From the NCBI GenBank assembly GCA_914767715.1, contig OU612065.1:29762001-29822000 (forward strand): a stretch of 60,000 nt of DNA. Direction: 5' to 3'. Positions 29,040 to 41,400 of the stretch are shown here, one piece after another. Position 1 is the stretch's first letter. Each line of letters starts with the position of its first letter. A program made the translations under genes and the position numbers. The notes beneath the pieces were generated by a model, which was given only the letters and a program-made list of their open reading frames with translations, was not told the origin of the DNA and did no database searches. The stretch comes from Membranipora membranacea (Eukaryota; Bryozoa; Gymnolaemata; Cheilostomatida; Membraniporidae).

Positions 29040-29479
29040 TCCTACTGAGGTCACATCCTGAGAGGAAAATTTTCCAAATAAAGATCACTCAGGTAAGTTC
29101 AATTTGTGTAAGGTTTTTTTATTTGAGCAGGTTTAGTTAGGTGTCTGGAGTATTACAACACAAAATTAATGGTAGCACACATAATAAATCATATCATCAC
29201 CATGAATCAATCTATTCAATAACTACATGGGCCCCTTGGACTTACATGTCTTTACTTTGGCAAAGTAAAAACATGTCAGTCCCAGGGGCCCATGTCCAAA
29301 ACCTGGTCATGGACCTGAGTCTGACTCTTTAGTCTAATTTAATTAGTCTTTGGCAATGCATATAACTGTTTGACTGCCGGCCTGTTCTTGTTCAAATGAT
29401 GGATCACGTCTAATTTTTATCTCCTTCGTAGCATTCTCACATAGCATTGATCTCACTGAAGCAGAATATCCAAGTTGTG
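29040..29479 (+). other. PSMG3 5' UTR, probable non-coding first exon and intron
   Basis: A strong donor (ACTCAG|GTAAGT) follows 29092 and an acceptor (TCCTTCGTAG) precedes 29432, just upstream of the PSMG3 start codon at 29480. This fits a non-coding first exon ending at 29092. PI4KB and PSMG3 are therefore divergent, probably sharing the region around 28,700-29,050 for promoters. Confidence 0.4.
29226..29294. repeat. Long near-perfect foldback in PSMG3 5' UTR intron
   Basis: Arms of 34 nt (29226-29259 and 29261-29294) pair at 31 of 34 positions, with outer arms CATGGGCCCCT and AGGGGCCCATG. As RNA it would fold into a hairpin of about 69 nt. It could be a microRNA-like precursor, though the terminal loop is unusually small, or a palindromic mobile element. 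Confidence 0.6.
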
Positions 29480-32400
29480 ATGGCGACTAGATCAAGTGAT
29501 GGAATGAGCCTCTCATCTCCAATACAGGTGAGTTCTATGTCATCTGTCATGTAAGGGCTACGTGTTCTTATTTTATGTGTTCTTATCAGATGTGGGAACA
29601 AATAACTTTTCAAAATAATTTGCGCCAATTTTTTTATCTATGATCAGTACCAAGACTTAATTTAGTTGTTAGTGATAAGGCTTACTTTTTTTTCTTCCTT
29701 CACAGCATTCAGCATGATCTAGATTATATCCTTTTGTAGACCAGAGTTGATATAGATGGCTTACCGACCAACTTACTCTGTCAGGAGTTTGCTGATAAAT
29801 ATTTGATCATGGCTACACAGTACAGGAAGCTTGGTACTATGGTATGGGGTTTATATCTGGTGTGACCGTGAGTGTCACGTACACGCATGCAGATATGTTT
29901 TATTCTGCAACATTATGATGTTTAAAGGCACACTTGTGTAACGTGTAGAAAAAGATAACTTACTACATCCGTCCAGGATGGTAACTTTTTTGCCAAAATG
30001 AAAAGTGGATATATTTATATTTAAATCTAGTATTTCAAGAATTCCAATATTTTTCCATCCTCTAGTAAATAGAAGATAATATTGTAATGGTAGTGGTTCT
30101 TATCAACCAGCCACAATTGACAAGTCAAAGTCTGATGGTTAATCAAGAGCTCAAGTCTGACTTGTGAATTGTGGCTGGGTGATGAAAACCACCACCAATA
30201 CAATGTGTGGTGAAGACTTGAACCCTGGACCTCTGACATTAAAATTACATTATAATTCTTCTTCGATTATAATAGATTGCTTGATTTTTTCAGCCCAATG
30301 CTATAACTTCAAATGTAACTATTGATATGATATTTTACAGACATTGGTGACAGAGGATGCCGCCTTACCTCATGGAGACAATGTAAGAACTTACACCACA
30401 CAAGTACTACTTGGTGATGATGATGTAAGTTATAATCTTAATTCTAAAACCCACAAGTATTAATCAATATTTAGCTGATTTCAATGTAACTGAACTTGGG
30501 AGGTCTTTAGATGATCATGAGAATTGACCGATAAGTTTTGTAGCAAGAAACGGCATCCCTCTGCCAGGGGAATACAATTTTTTCTTTGCTTTCTGGTAAG
30601 GTTTGCTTCTTTACTGCTTCAAAATACCTGCACCTTGGGAAACGGTTACTAACATGTTGAAATGAAACATTTATTGACCACAAATTTGAAAAAATCATAA
30701 ATCTTGAAAATTCTAACAAATTAATCGTGAAAAACATTCAGTTCACAGAATAAATAATATTTTATGCAGATGTATGTAACAAAACCTTTTCACTCATCAT
30801 CTTCACAAAGCATTTTAGTATATGGCACACAGTCAATGAACTGAAGTATTCCAGTAACCTCGGGTTGAACTTTATAGAATAATATCCAACTAATTATTAC
30901 AATTAAAAATATACACAAGGCAGCTACTGCGATCATGATGGCTCTTGCCTTTAGATGCCAGTGATTAAAAGAGATGTACGGTAAAAACACAACAGCGCTG
31001 AATATACCAAGTGTGAAACCTCCTATCTGTTCATACTGGTTAATCTAAAAGAGAAAAATTAGCGAATATGAATATTATTGTAACAAAACACATTCATTGA
31101 GGATTTCACACTAATTGTATACCAACAACAGAAAAGAAGGCTACAATTTTTTGGTCACTTACAAAAAGGGGTGCAAGAGGGATTATTATATCAGTTACTT
31201 AGATGTGCTTGGACATCCTATTTCCCTGTTCAACTCACGAAAAACAATTTTTTCAGAAACATAAGATGACAGAACCATCATTATTTGTGCAGATTCAATG
31301 GGACCAGTCACGAGTCTTCCGTTCATACTCAACTACAGTATAATGTGTTTTCATGGTTGGGGAACAAATATAAAGATTGACAATGAATCAAATCACTCAG
31401 TCGTTCTGATTATCTACTGCTTAAACTAACCTGTGGTAAAGTCCCCGTGATCAGCATTAACATCATGACAGCTAGTAGCTTGAGCAGAGCTAAGCCAGGT
31501 TGGGGTACAATCTTCCATGACTGGATTAATTCTACAATATGAACAGCTATAAGACCAGATACGGCTCCTCCTCCTCCAACCACTGGTTCAGCTGGGACGA
31601 GAGTTGCTCCTATCACCAGTCCCCCATAACCTAAAATGTGACAGGGTTTTGTCAACAGGTGAGAGGGAACAACTCCTAAATGCAGACAGAATTGATCAGA
31701 GTTTACACCCTACAGGTCTCAAATTGTATGCCCATCCATTGTATAGAAAATTCCAGACTTATGTCAAGAAAAAATTCTCATTTCTATGCCTCTCCGATGC
31801 ATTGAACGTAACACATTAACATGTAAATCAATGTTTCGTGCTGCTGAGCGAAATTGCCTTGAGCAGTATGCTCAAGACGATTCATAACATCCACAGATGG
31901 GAATTATAGTCTAAATTTCTTTTCATTGCAATGGATAAGATGAATAGGAAAGGTGGGTAGTGCTCCGCTCACCACATATAAGGTATATGGCTCCTATTCT
32001 CAACCAGCCGGCTACTCGTTCCACAGAGCCTCCCAGTACTATCTGTATAACTCCCACTAATACTAAGTGTGTTAGTCCGTAGTGATAAAATAGTGAGAGG
32101 AATAAACGGAAAATCTGATTGTGCTCAATATTGTCTTCTGCGCTGATGTCATGATTCTCCAAGTAATGTAGATTCTAAAACGGATTAAGATCTTTATGTC
32201 TTAGATACAAAAATCGAAGAGTTTAGCATTCCAGGACAACATCCTCTTTTGAGCTGATCTCAATACAACAAGTGATCATGTTGTTCAAAGGTAAATACAC
32301 CAGTGTCAACACATATCTTCCAATTGTTACTGCAGTGGTTTTCATTAAATTAAAATGAATGGGAACTAGAAAGAGATTTTCATAAAAAAAACGTTCAAAA

Positions 32401-35400
32401 TATAGACCAAATGTTTCGGACTAGAGGTCTGGAAATGGGTCGGAAATGGGTCTGTGCGCTAATTGTAGCGATAACCTCATGACCAGTGTCTCATCGTTAC
32501 GCTGACATAATCACACCAACTCACACATTGATTAGAGTCCCATGGTGTTCCTTACCTCTTCATGTGGGAAAATCGGGTCCAGGATATTGTGGTCGTACAT
32601 CTTTCGGTCTTCTTCATCTTCATCAGCAGCTATAATCTTTCCTTTTTCTCCCAGCTCCTTTCTATGCTCCTCTTCGTGGCTCCTGAGATGTAGCAGTTGA
32701 CACATCACTCTGATACAGTGGGCCTGACAGCAATGTTCTATACCTTCCCTGTGCCATATACCATTCAACAGATTACAATGTCCGATCGACAGCAGGGCAC
32801 AATCTCCTACAAAAATAATGAGAAAAACCAGTTAACCTAATTTAGTTAATTTTAAATTTTTTAACTGTTTAATTGACATAAATGGGAGCGGCCGTGGTGC
32901 AATGGATAGGGCGTGAGTCTTTCGAGCGAGAGGTCCTGTATTCCCGGCAGATCACAGTGGTGTCAGGAAGGACTTCCGACCCCAAATGCTCCTGTGCTCC
33001 ATTAGTATATACAGTCCGTAGTCCCATACTGATGTTACCGGAAATAAATAAACCGAATGACATCTGGGTTTCTCACACAGTATCACAGGGTATCGAGACT
33101 GTAAATGAGCGTGAGTTTTATCTGATTGACATAAATTCCTCATGGTAGGAATATCATTATTTCACAATTTACACGTTTTTTATTGATGTTATAATATAAC
33201 AATTAAATTAAATTGATCATGATGATGTTTTTGTACACTAACCTGTGTGACCGAAGCAGCAAGGTTTAAACTTATGAACCTCAAAGTCCTGTTGTAGGTC
33301 CTGTATTATTCTCTTGGCACATGTTGTGTTTCTCCACTTGTAACTTATAATCTTATTTTCACTCGCTATTTGGTAACATTCATCAGCAGTTGTGGTCCCT
33401 GAAACCAATAAGTTCAAAATATTTATAGCAGAGCTTGGCATACAAAACAAGTAACGTCAGCTTTTTCCTTTCCAGAAGTCAAGGCAACTTTTCCCAAATC
33501 TAGTCACATGTTCACTAGTGATGAGTAAAAAGATAACATATCAATCTCAGAAAGCAAATATGAGTAAAGAGTCAGAAAACTCCCTATGTCAGGCCCTGGT
33601 CAAAATCTACAGTCTACAGCAAATTCATTGCTGCTATTTCACTTACCAGCTCCAATGCCTGTCAACTCACAACAACCGAGATCCCTCACTGTATCTAACA
33701 GCCAACATGAGCTCAGTCTGAGTTTGAGTCGATAGTCAGTTCTAACACAGACAGCATACAAAGCTCCCAGCTTAGTAAGAATATCCCGATGAGGACCGAT
33801 CCAGATGTTGGGATGATGATAGTGTTCCACCCATGGCAGTCCACTCCAAGATTCCTGTTCTTTAATAAAAGGAGCATGTGTTTCGGATGCATGCATGCAG
33901 CACCTCCCTTTATAAATGTCTATGTTGATTTTACCAAGGAGTTAAAGACAACTCCTTGATCTTAATAGCTGAAAACTGCCAAATTCTTGAAAGCAAAATC
34001 AAATTCTGTTTGTCCTTGAACAATTTGCTCACAACAAAGGGGAATTTAAGATCAGATTCAAAATATTACTCGGGTAACATGTTGATGAATATCATGTTAG
34101 AAATGTTTTTGAAGCAAATTTATTTAATTTTTATCACTTACGTGAAACACTATGCGTAGGTACTATTCCGACTTGTGTAATTCCACCGAGAAGAATTATC
34201 GCTGCTGTTGCAAACATCTGAAGCATAGTCACAAAATAGATAAACCACGGTGTGTAGACCCGCAGTTTCTCTAGCTGTATTCGGACAACTGCTTCTTCTT
34301 TCTGCCGAACCCTAAGTGAGAATCGTTTAGAACCCGTACTGCTGGCGGCTGATTGGCTGTCGGAGTCCTCTTCTCCAGTTCCTGTTGATTTGTTGATTAT
34401 TTTGCTGATTTTGTTGAGACGCTCTTCTACGCCCCGGGTAGACCTTGTCTCGTGATTGTTCGAATAATGCTCTATAAATATAACCGATATTTTTATAGGT
34501 GACACAGGCACTTTCTTGCATAAGTCCATACAATGAAAAAAATGATATACCATAATGAAAACCATTTAAAATGTGAATCTGGAGCTATCTTCTCATGGTT
34601 TGTAATGGGACAACTTCCACAAGCCAACAAGATATCAATTTTTAAGTTAATTATATATGGGAAAGTAGTCTATGCACTTTGCTGGATTTGCTTGGATTTG
34701 CTTGGATTTTGTCAATGTCATGAATGACCGCCCTTATTCAAAATGAAGAAATTCTGGCTGAGATTTTTTTTCACTACTTGGCAGTGAATATCTCTGCTCA
34801 TGGGTACTTTTCCCAGAGTCTGACCGGAAAACTCTCATACCTGAAGAAATATAGTAGGTGGCATGAATAGAAATCAATAGGTATTGTAGTTTTAGTGCTC
34901 CCCCTTATAACTTTTAATGTCTAAGAGCTGACAACTCCAGCAAGATCCTGCATCGTTCTCAGACTTTCCTCAGACTAATGGGGAAGGAGTCATTGAGTCT
35001 ATGTCTATGTTGACTGTACCTTTTGCTGCACTGAGTGCGTCTTTGATTTCCTGTTTTCTTTTTTTAAGCTTGTGTCTTGCTCTGGACATTTTCATGTTGT
35101 GAAGCTCATGTAACATTGATTTCTCAATCCCTCTGAATGTCTCATAGTGTTCCCAGGCAGCCTTATGGTACAAGAACTTCTTAGGATTTTCGTTTGTAGG
35201 CAAAGCTTTGTGGTCGCTGTTATCAAAGAACTCATTACTACTCAACTCTGAAAGAGAAGATAAAGTGTTGGTCTTCTTGATAAAATGACTGAAAAAAAAC
35301 TGCTCTGATAGTTTATGTCCATTTGGAGTATGTGCAAAACATATAACAGACAGTCTGTAAACCTTTTATCAATTGACTGAGATGCGGTGTTCTGACTGCC

Positions 35401-38400
35401 CTGTTGTGGCGTGGCAGAAATGCATGGGTTTATCCTACCAAAAGGAGGAACACCTTTTGCCTTACCTTCGTTATTGATTGAACGATGGACAAAGTTCACA
35501 TGCTCAGTTGTGGTTTTACTCCGCGCTTGTGGTTCCTCAGACTCTGGTTCCTTATCTGGAGCACTTTGAAACTTGTCAATGAAGTGTGTGTAGACTTCAT
35601 CTGAGACCCAAAATGGTGCATCCCAGTCTGTTGGTGCCAACTGACTCGCCTCTCTCCTAGCGAAACTCTTTGATTTCTACAGTGAGGTCATAGATGGTGA
35701 GTTAGGCTACCATATGGATCATATCTCAATATAGTGTGTGACGGGTGAGCAGTTTGGCATTTCACTAGCTGATACTGACTCTTCTAAACATCCATTTGAT
35801 TTGAGGTTGTTTGGTATGTGGGCCTCAAGACAAAGAAACTGGTGGCCCTTCATATGCACAGAGTTTCCCTTCCACTTCCAGTAATGGTTAACCTGGAGTC
35901 TGTTATTATGGAGTCTGTTATTATTGAGTCTCCCTAGACAGGTAGCAGTTTTGTAAAGCTTATCACCTTTTGATTTGACATACTTACTCTTATGCCAGAT
36001 AGAAATCTACAGAGCTGATACCCAGCTTTTGATGTTACTTCCTTCCCGTAGTAGTTTTCATACACTGTGATTGTACTGGCTTTTCGTTCAGCTGATTTGG
36101 TTGACTTAACTCTCTTCGTGAATGACAGTGAAGGTTTTGGTCTATATTGGGACATGTTCAAGGGTTTGACTCTAGCAGGGCTTCCAATTGAGTATCTATG
36201 AGAAAACTCGTCTGCATCAGCCTGTTGAGGTGGTTGTCTTGCCGCCGCCGCCGCATCCTGTAAGAGCCAAAGTTCTTATATTTGACAGACTTTTATGTTT
36301 AGTCAAAATCATATTGCCACCCAAGGTTTTATCTAAATACTTGATGAGGATGATATAATAGCCAATGGGGAATCTTTAGCAGACCACAAAGATCCCATGA
36401 AAAACCATCCCATAAGTAGATCTGATCGATTGACTATAAATTTATCCATGTAGCCCTAGACAGTATCTTTATAATGAATTTTATATGGCCAACCTGGATC
36501 AATTTCTATAATAAGGGGTGGGCTCACTTTGGTCACTTCGGTTATATTGCCTCTGTCAGTATAAGATACACATTCTAATATTGAAATTTAAGACAGTTTC
36601 GCGACAGCTTGTAAGATATTAACTTACAGGGGTAACAGAAAATATATTTGAATTATATCTTGTCCAGGGTTTATCCTCTCTTTGTAACATCTCCAGAGCA
36701 ATATCGTCAATATCCGCCCCTTCATCAATCTCCTGCTCAAATATATGGATATCAATTATCAGTTTTTACACTCTAGAAACATTCTACCTCTTTTTGTCCA
36801 TCATTGTCAGTGAAAATTTTAAATGCACCAATGATTTCTGACAGACATACCATATGTCAATTTGTCTAACCGCACGTTGGCGATTGTCCAGAACCCTCTT
36901 AGACTAACACAACGACATGTGACACAGAATTTGATCACTACCTTAGATGATAAGACCAGACTGTAGCTTACCTGAGTGAGGAAGTTGACTACATGTCTCT
37001 CTGGTTTGTGAGGCTCAGCGTGACGCTCAAACCTCTCCAAATCTTCCTCAAATGCTTCATTTATCATCTTAATGTCACTTTTGTTCAGGTGGGGTGTGTC
37101 TCTCGGACTGCCTCTCAGATGAGCTCTATCAACGAGGCTTCCCACAACTTCATCTGTCTGCCTTTCTATCTTATAGTAATAATATATCCATGGACTTGAA
37201 TAATTTATAGTAAGAGTTATCTTCTTTATATTCAGGTGGAGGCAACTGCTTTATTACACACCAACTCTTTTTTTTTAATACGTCTATTGGAGAGTTTAAA
37301 ATGCAGTTTTTATATATTTCTTCCAATTTCTCAGTCTACCAGTATCAATGCACATATCTTTGGCCTTTGTTGAAATTGCCACAACTTAAACTCTTACTTG
37401 TCACCAGGGTTATTCTATTGAGATGGCGCTATGGACTTCTATGTTTATTGACTCGGCAAAAATGGTGGCTGCATAAATAATAATTTTATGTCTTGATGAT
37501 TATGATAGGAGTTTTTATGTTTGGGATTCATCACATCGGTATCGCTACTCAAATTTCGGGGGGCCGTCAGGCGTGGGAGCAAGAGTATTTTGGATTGTAT
37601 GATTGAAGAGTAGCACCTACTCGTGTTTGACCTCCTAGGAAACTGGCTCTTCTTAATTGCATCTGCTGTAATTGATGGAAGTCCTTTTCATTGTGACTGA
37701 TTCCAAAAGCTCTTGCTGTATTCTCCTTAAGGACTGATAGGCGTCTACCAATAACCTCTTTGGTTTGTGACAAGCGATCACTGATACTACTTGCTATAAG
37801 GGGAGAAAGCAAATCTTCAGATATAACTCGCGTAAAACTTTGTTTGAAGTTCCCATTTTCATTACAGGTAAGGGTCTGTGCTATGTGAGTAGTATATAAC
37901 TTCATGTACTTTTTTGTCGCTTTGTTTCTTTGGAAAAAAACAGCCCACTGAACAAGAGTATGCGGATTGTTCCACATGTCAGTGTATCATAATGAGTTTG
38001 GCAACACTTTTGATTGAGTTGGGAGTTGATCCACATTTAACCTAGCCAAATAAAATGATTTACTTTTTCAAGAAATTAGAAGTCATTTGTGAGCGTTTAA
38101 TCGAAATTCATGCCCTACCTTGGCTAGTCCTTGATGGAAGTTTCTGTTTTTTACTTTTTCTTGCGGCGATAGCATTGGTTCCTTTACTGCAATATAAATG
38201 TTGTGGAGGTTAAATAAAAATTTTGAAATAATTGAGTGGTTGAGATATAATTACAATAATTGGCCTTTTCATCCAGGCTCTGTTTATTCCGATTTGTGAG
38301 TGTGCCCAATTGTTTTTGCAGACTAATGTTTTTTTGCGCTGTTTGTAGCTCAGATGCGCATGCATGATGCATGATTTTCCATTGCGTTGGCTATCTAAGG

Positions 38401-41400
38401 GTGCCATAATTAATGTATTTACAACAATAATCTTTTACAATAATTGGCTTTCTACGAGATCCATTTTTTGCTCAATTATGGTTTTATGATTCATTGACAT
38501 GGTGGTTCATTTACAAGGGATAGAAAATGACATGCATTTAGCTGAATTGTACAATCTAGGTCAAAATGGTATACCACCGCCTAAACAGTTCAAAGCTCTC
38601 ACAAGATGCACCACTATGTATTTACAACAAAAATATGTTACAATAATTGGCTTTCATATCCAGGCTTTTTGCTAGATGCCGGTTTTTTTGCAGTAGGAAG
38701 TGATGGTGCATTTTCAAAATCTCTCATGACTTGTTGCTCCTAGCTCAATTGTACATCTATGGCGCATGATTGACCACGGCATCGACGGTAAAAGACTATC
38801 AAAATATTGATATGACCATGCCTCACACCACTGTCCCAGGGGTCACCATATTTTCTACATGTGTCACTTCCTCGCTTGACATCATGTCGCAGGTTGAAGT
38901 TCCTCTAAGTTTGATTGCTTACGTCGGCATTGTCGTTATCCACGAAAAGGACATCCTCTTGGTTTAATAAACATCATCTTTACACGTGTAATCTCAAAGC
39001 AATTAAATACAGATAAGAAAATGTGGCGACAATATGAGAGATGGAGCTGGGACTAGCGGTAATGGATTGCACCAAGCTATGTCGAAAGAATTGAAAGCTT
39101 TAGTGTAAATTAATACTAGTTGTTTTATTTCCAGTCTGGCACCAGCTAGCCAGGAGAAACTTATATTGGAAACGTTTAATTTCCATTATATCCTCGCTTA
39201 TTCCAATAATCCTGCGAAATATCCTGTTGAAGTCGTATTTAAATTATAACTAGAATTCAGTTTCTCTGACTCATCCATTTTGTGGCAATGATTCAGAACG
39301 TTACCACTCTTGCACAGGAAGTTGATTGCCTGAGAGATTAGCTACTATTGCACGATAAGTCTCTACGCAACTCAATGATTCAACCGAATTTACCTCTAAT
39401 AAAGATTTCAATGTTACCACACCTAGGATAAGCGCTATATAAATTTTATCAGATCTGTAATTGCGACATTAGTCAATGGGTGAGTGGGGTATTTGTGACT
39501 AATGTTTCAATTAAAACTCAGTGTTGAAATGGCCATCCCAAAATCTTGAGAGCTGTGTTCACAAAGGTGTAAAGATGACGCCTATCAGGCCTCTCAAGGA
39601 ATTAAACTTCCAACTTCTTAAACTTACCAATTTCTTAGACTAGGGCCCACTTTAGTTTCTTTTATGTAATGAACAGAATACTTCATGAGATGGTGAGAAT
39701 AGGTGGGCTGGCGTCTCACCAAGAAATTACGAATTTATCAGTCCCAGATGCTCTGAACGCTCTTACGCAAGCATTCCATACTGAAGTATGGGAAAATTCT
39801 AAAAATTTTATTTTACATAGTGATGGCGTTATGACGCTATCTTCAGACGCTACCTCTATCTATATATACAAAACACTATGCAGTGCCTAGTCATGATGAG
39901 CACCCGTTAATATATGCGTACAAATATTCTGAATATACAGACATCATCATTCCTAATTGATTTTTTTTTGGTTTGTACGTCACAATATGACTGATGGTTG
40001 TATACATTAACTTGTATTAGCAATGTAGGTACTAGATCGAGTTTACACAACATCAGGATTGTGATGAAAAATTCAGGAATGCTGACTAGCACTAGGAATG
40101 CTGACTAGTAATGCAAATAATGCTAATTGGATCTGACACTCATGACATCACCCACAATTTTGGCTGAGGATGGATGCGCCCAGTAATATTATAGATATGA
40201 AATCCGATTTATCACTAACTTATGTGTCGGAAACTAGGTTGGATAGATCAGGGAGAATTCTCCCTGGCTAGATTTTGTATCTGAATTGGAATGGAGTTTT
40301 AACAATAGTGTGTCAAAAAATATGACGGAAGAATCACCCCTCATACAATTTGAAAAAAAAGTTTTCCCTTCCAAAGCCAATCAATCATCATCTAAAGAAG
40401 GTTTAAATATATTTGAACTTTAAAATACGGATAACAACATGATAAATATAGTGACCTGTCTTTGCTAACACTGCTCACATGGCTTGTATTGGACACAGTA
40501 TCCGCCTTCTCTCGCTTGGGTCTGACGTTCTTCCTACCACTTCCAATTTTCCTGGTAGACATGATTTGCCTGGTATCGTTGAATTCAATTCAACAGATCA
40601 ACACTGATGAATAATATGCTGGTACTTGCGTAGATAACAAATTCATTGTTCGAGACATAAAGCCTGCGTGTGCGGTGTACAGCACGATAGGAATGTGCTC
40701 GGGGAATTCCGTTCTAGTTAGAAGGAAACATGGTATTGTCACTATTTGTTCTGTGAGAAGAAGTAACAGGTGCCCCTATGCATGCATCTGCCAAAGCTGC
40801 CAAAGCTGCCAGATCTACATGACAGCTGGCAGGAACTTGACTGAGTTTTGGAAAAACTAGAGAAGTGTGAAATATCACAACATATATCGATGAACATGCC
40901 TTAAACAGGACAGCTACATTGAACATTACATCATCCAAACATTGTCTGATTTTGTTAACAAATGCTGTTCTCATATGTACATGTAGTATGTTGAATTCCC
41001 CTGATACTTTACAATCTCAATTTCCTAATAATCCTATTAGATTAAAGGGAAATTAGCGTTGGAATTTATTTGTCAGCACGTATTTCCAAATACCATGACA
41101 TCATATATTGCTCATGGTATGCCTCTTATATCAGGATATTATGAAAAGAACATACCGTTCAGTGCAATGGTACAGTATAGAATAAAACTGGCATACAGCG
41201 CATTGGAAAACTGATATGTACGTAAATATGACGTGAGGTTCATAATTACTCTTGACTGGTTCAACCATTGTTTGATGATCATGCAATCGGAGCATTCACC
41301 GAACATGTAATATTTGGTTCCGATTCTCTTTAATTACACACATACTAAGAAAAATATGGGAGTAAAAAACTTACGATCTCTACTCAGATTACAACAATGC

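Noticed and set aside
32884-32960. Possible functional tRNA gene
   Set aside because: A- and B-box-like segments exist, but the cloverleaf is incomplete and the segment is the head of a SINE with target-site duplications.
39669-39890. 73-codon open frame in the iRhom first intron
   Set aside because: No recognisable family, weak start context and no splice partners; treated as chance.
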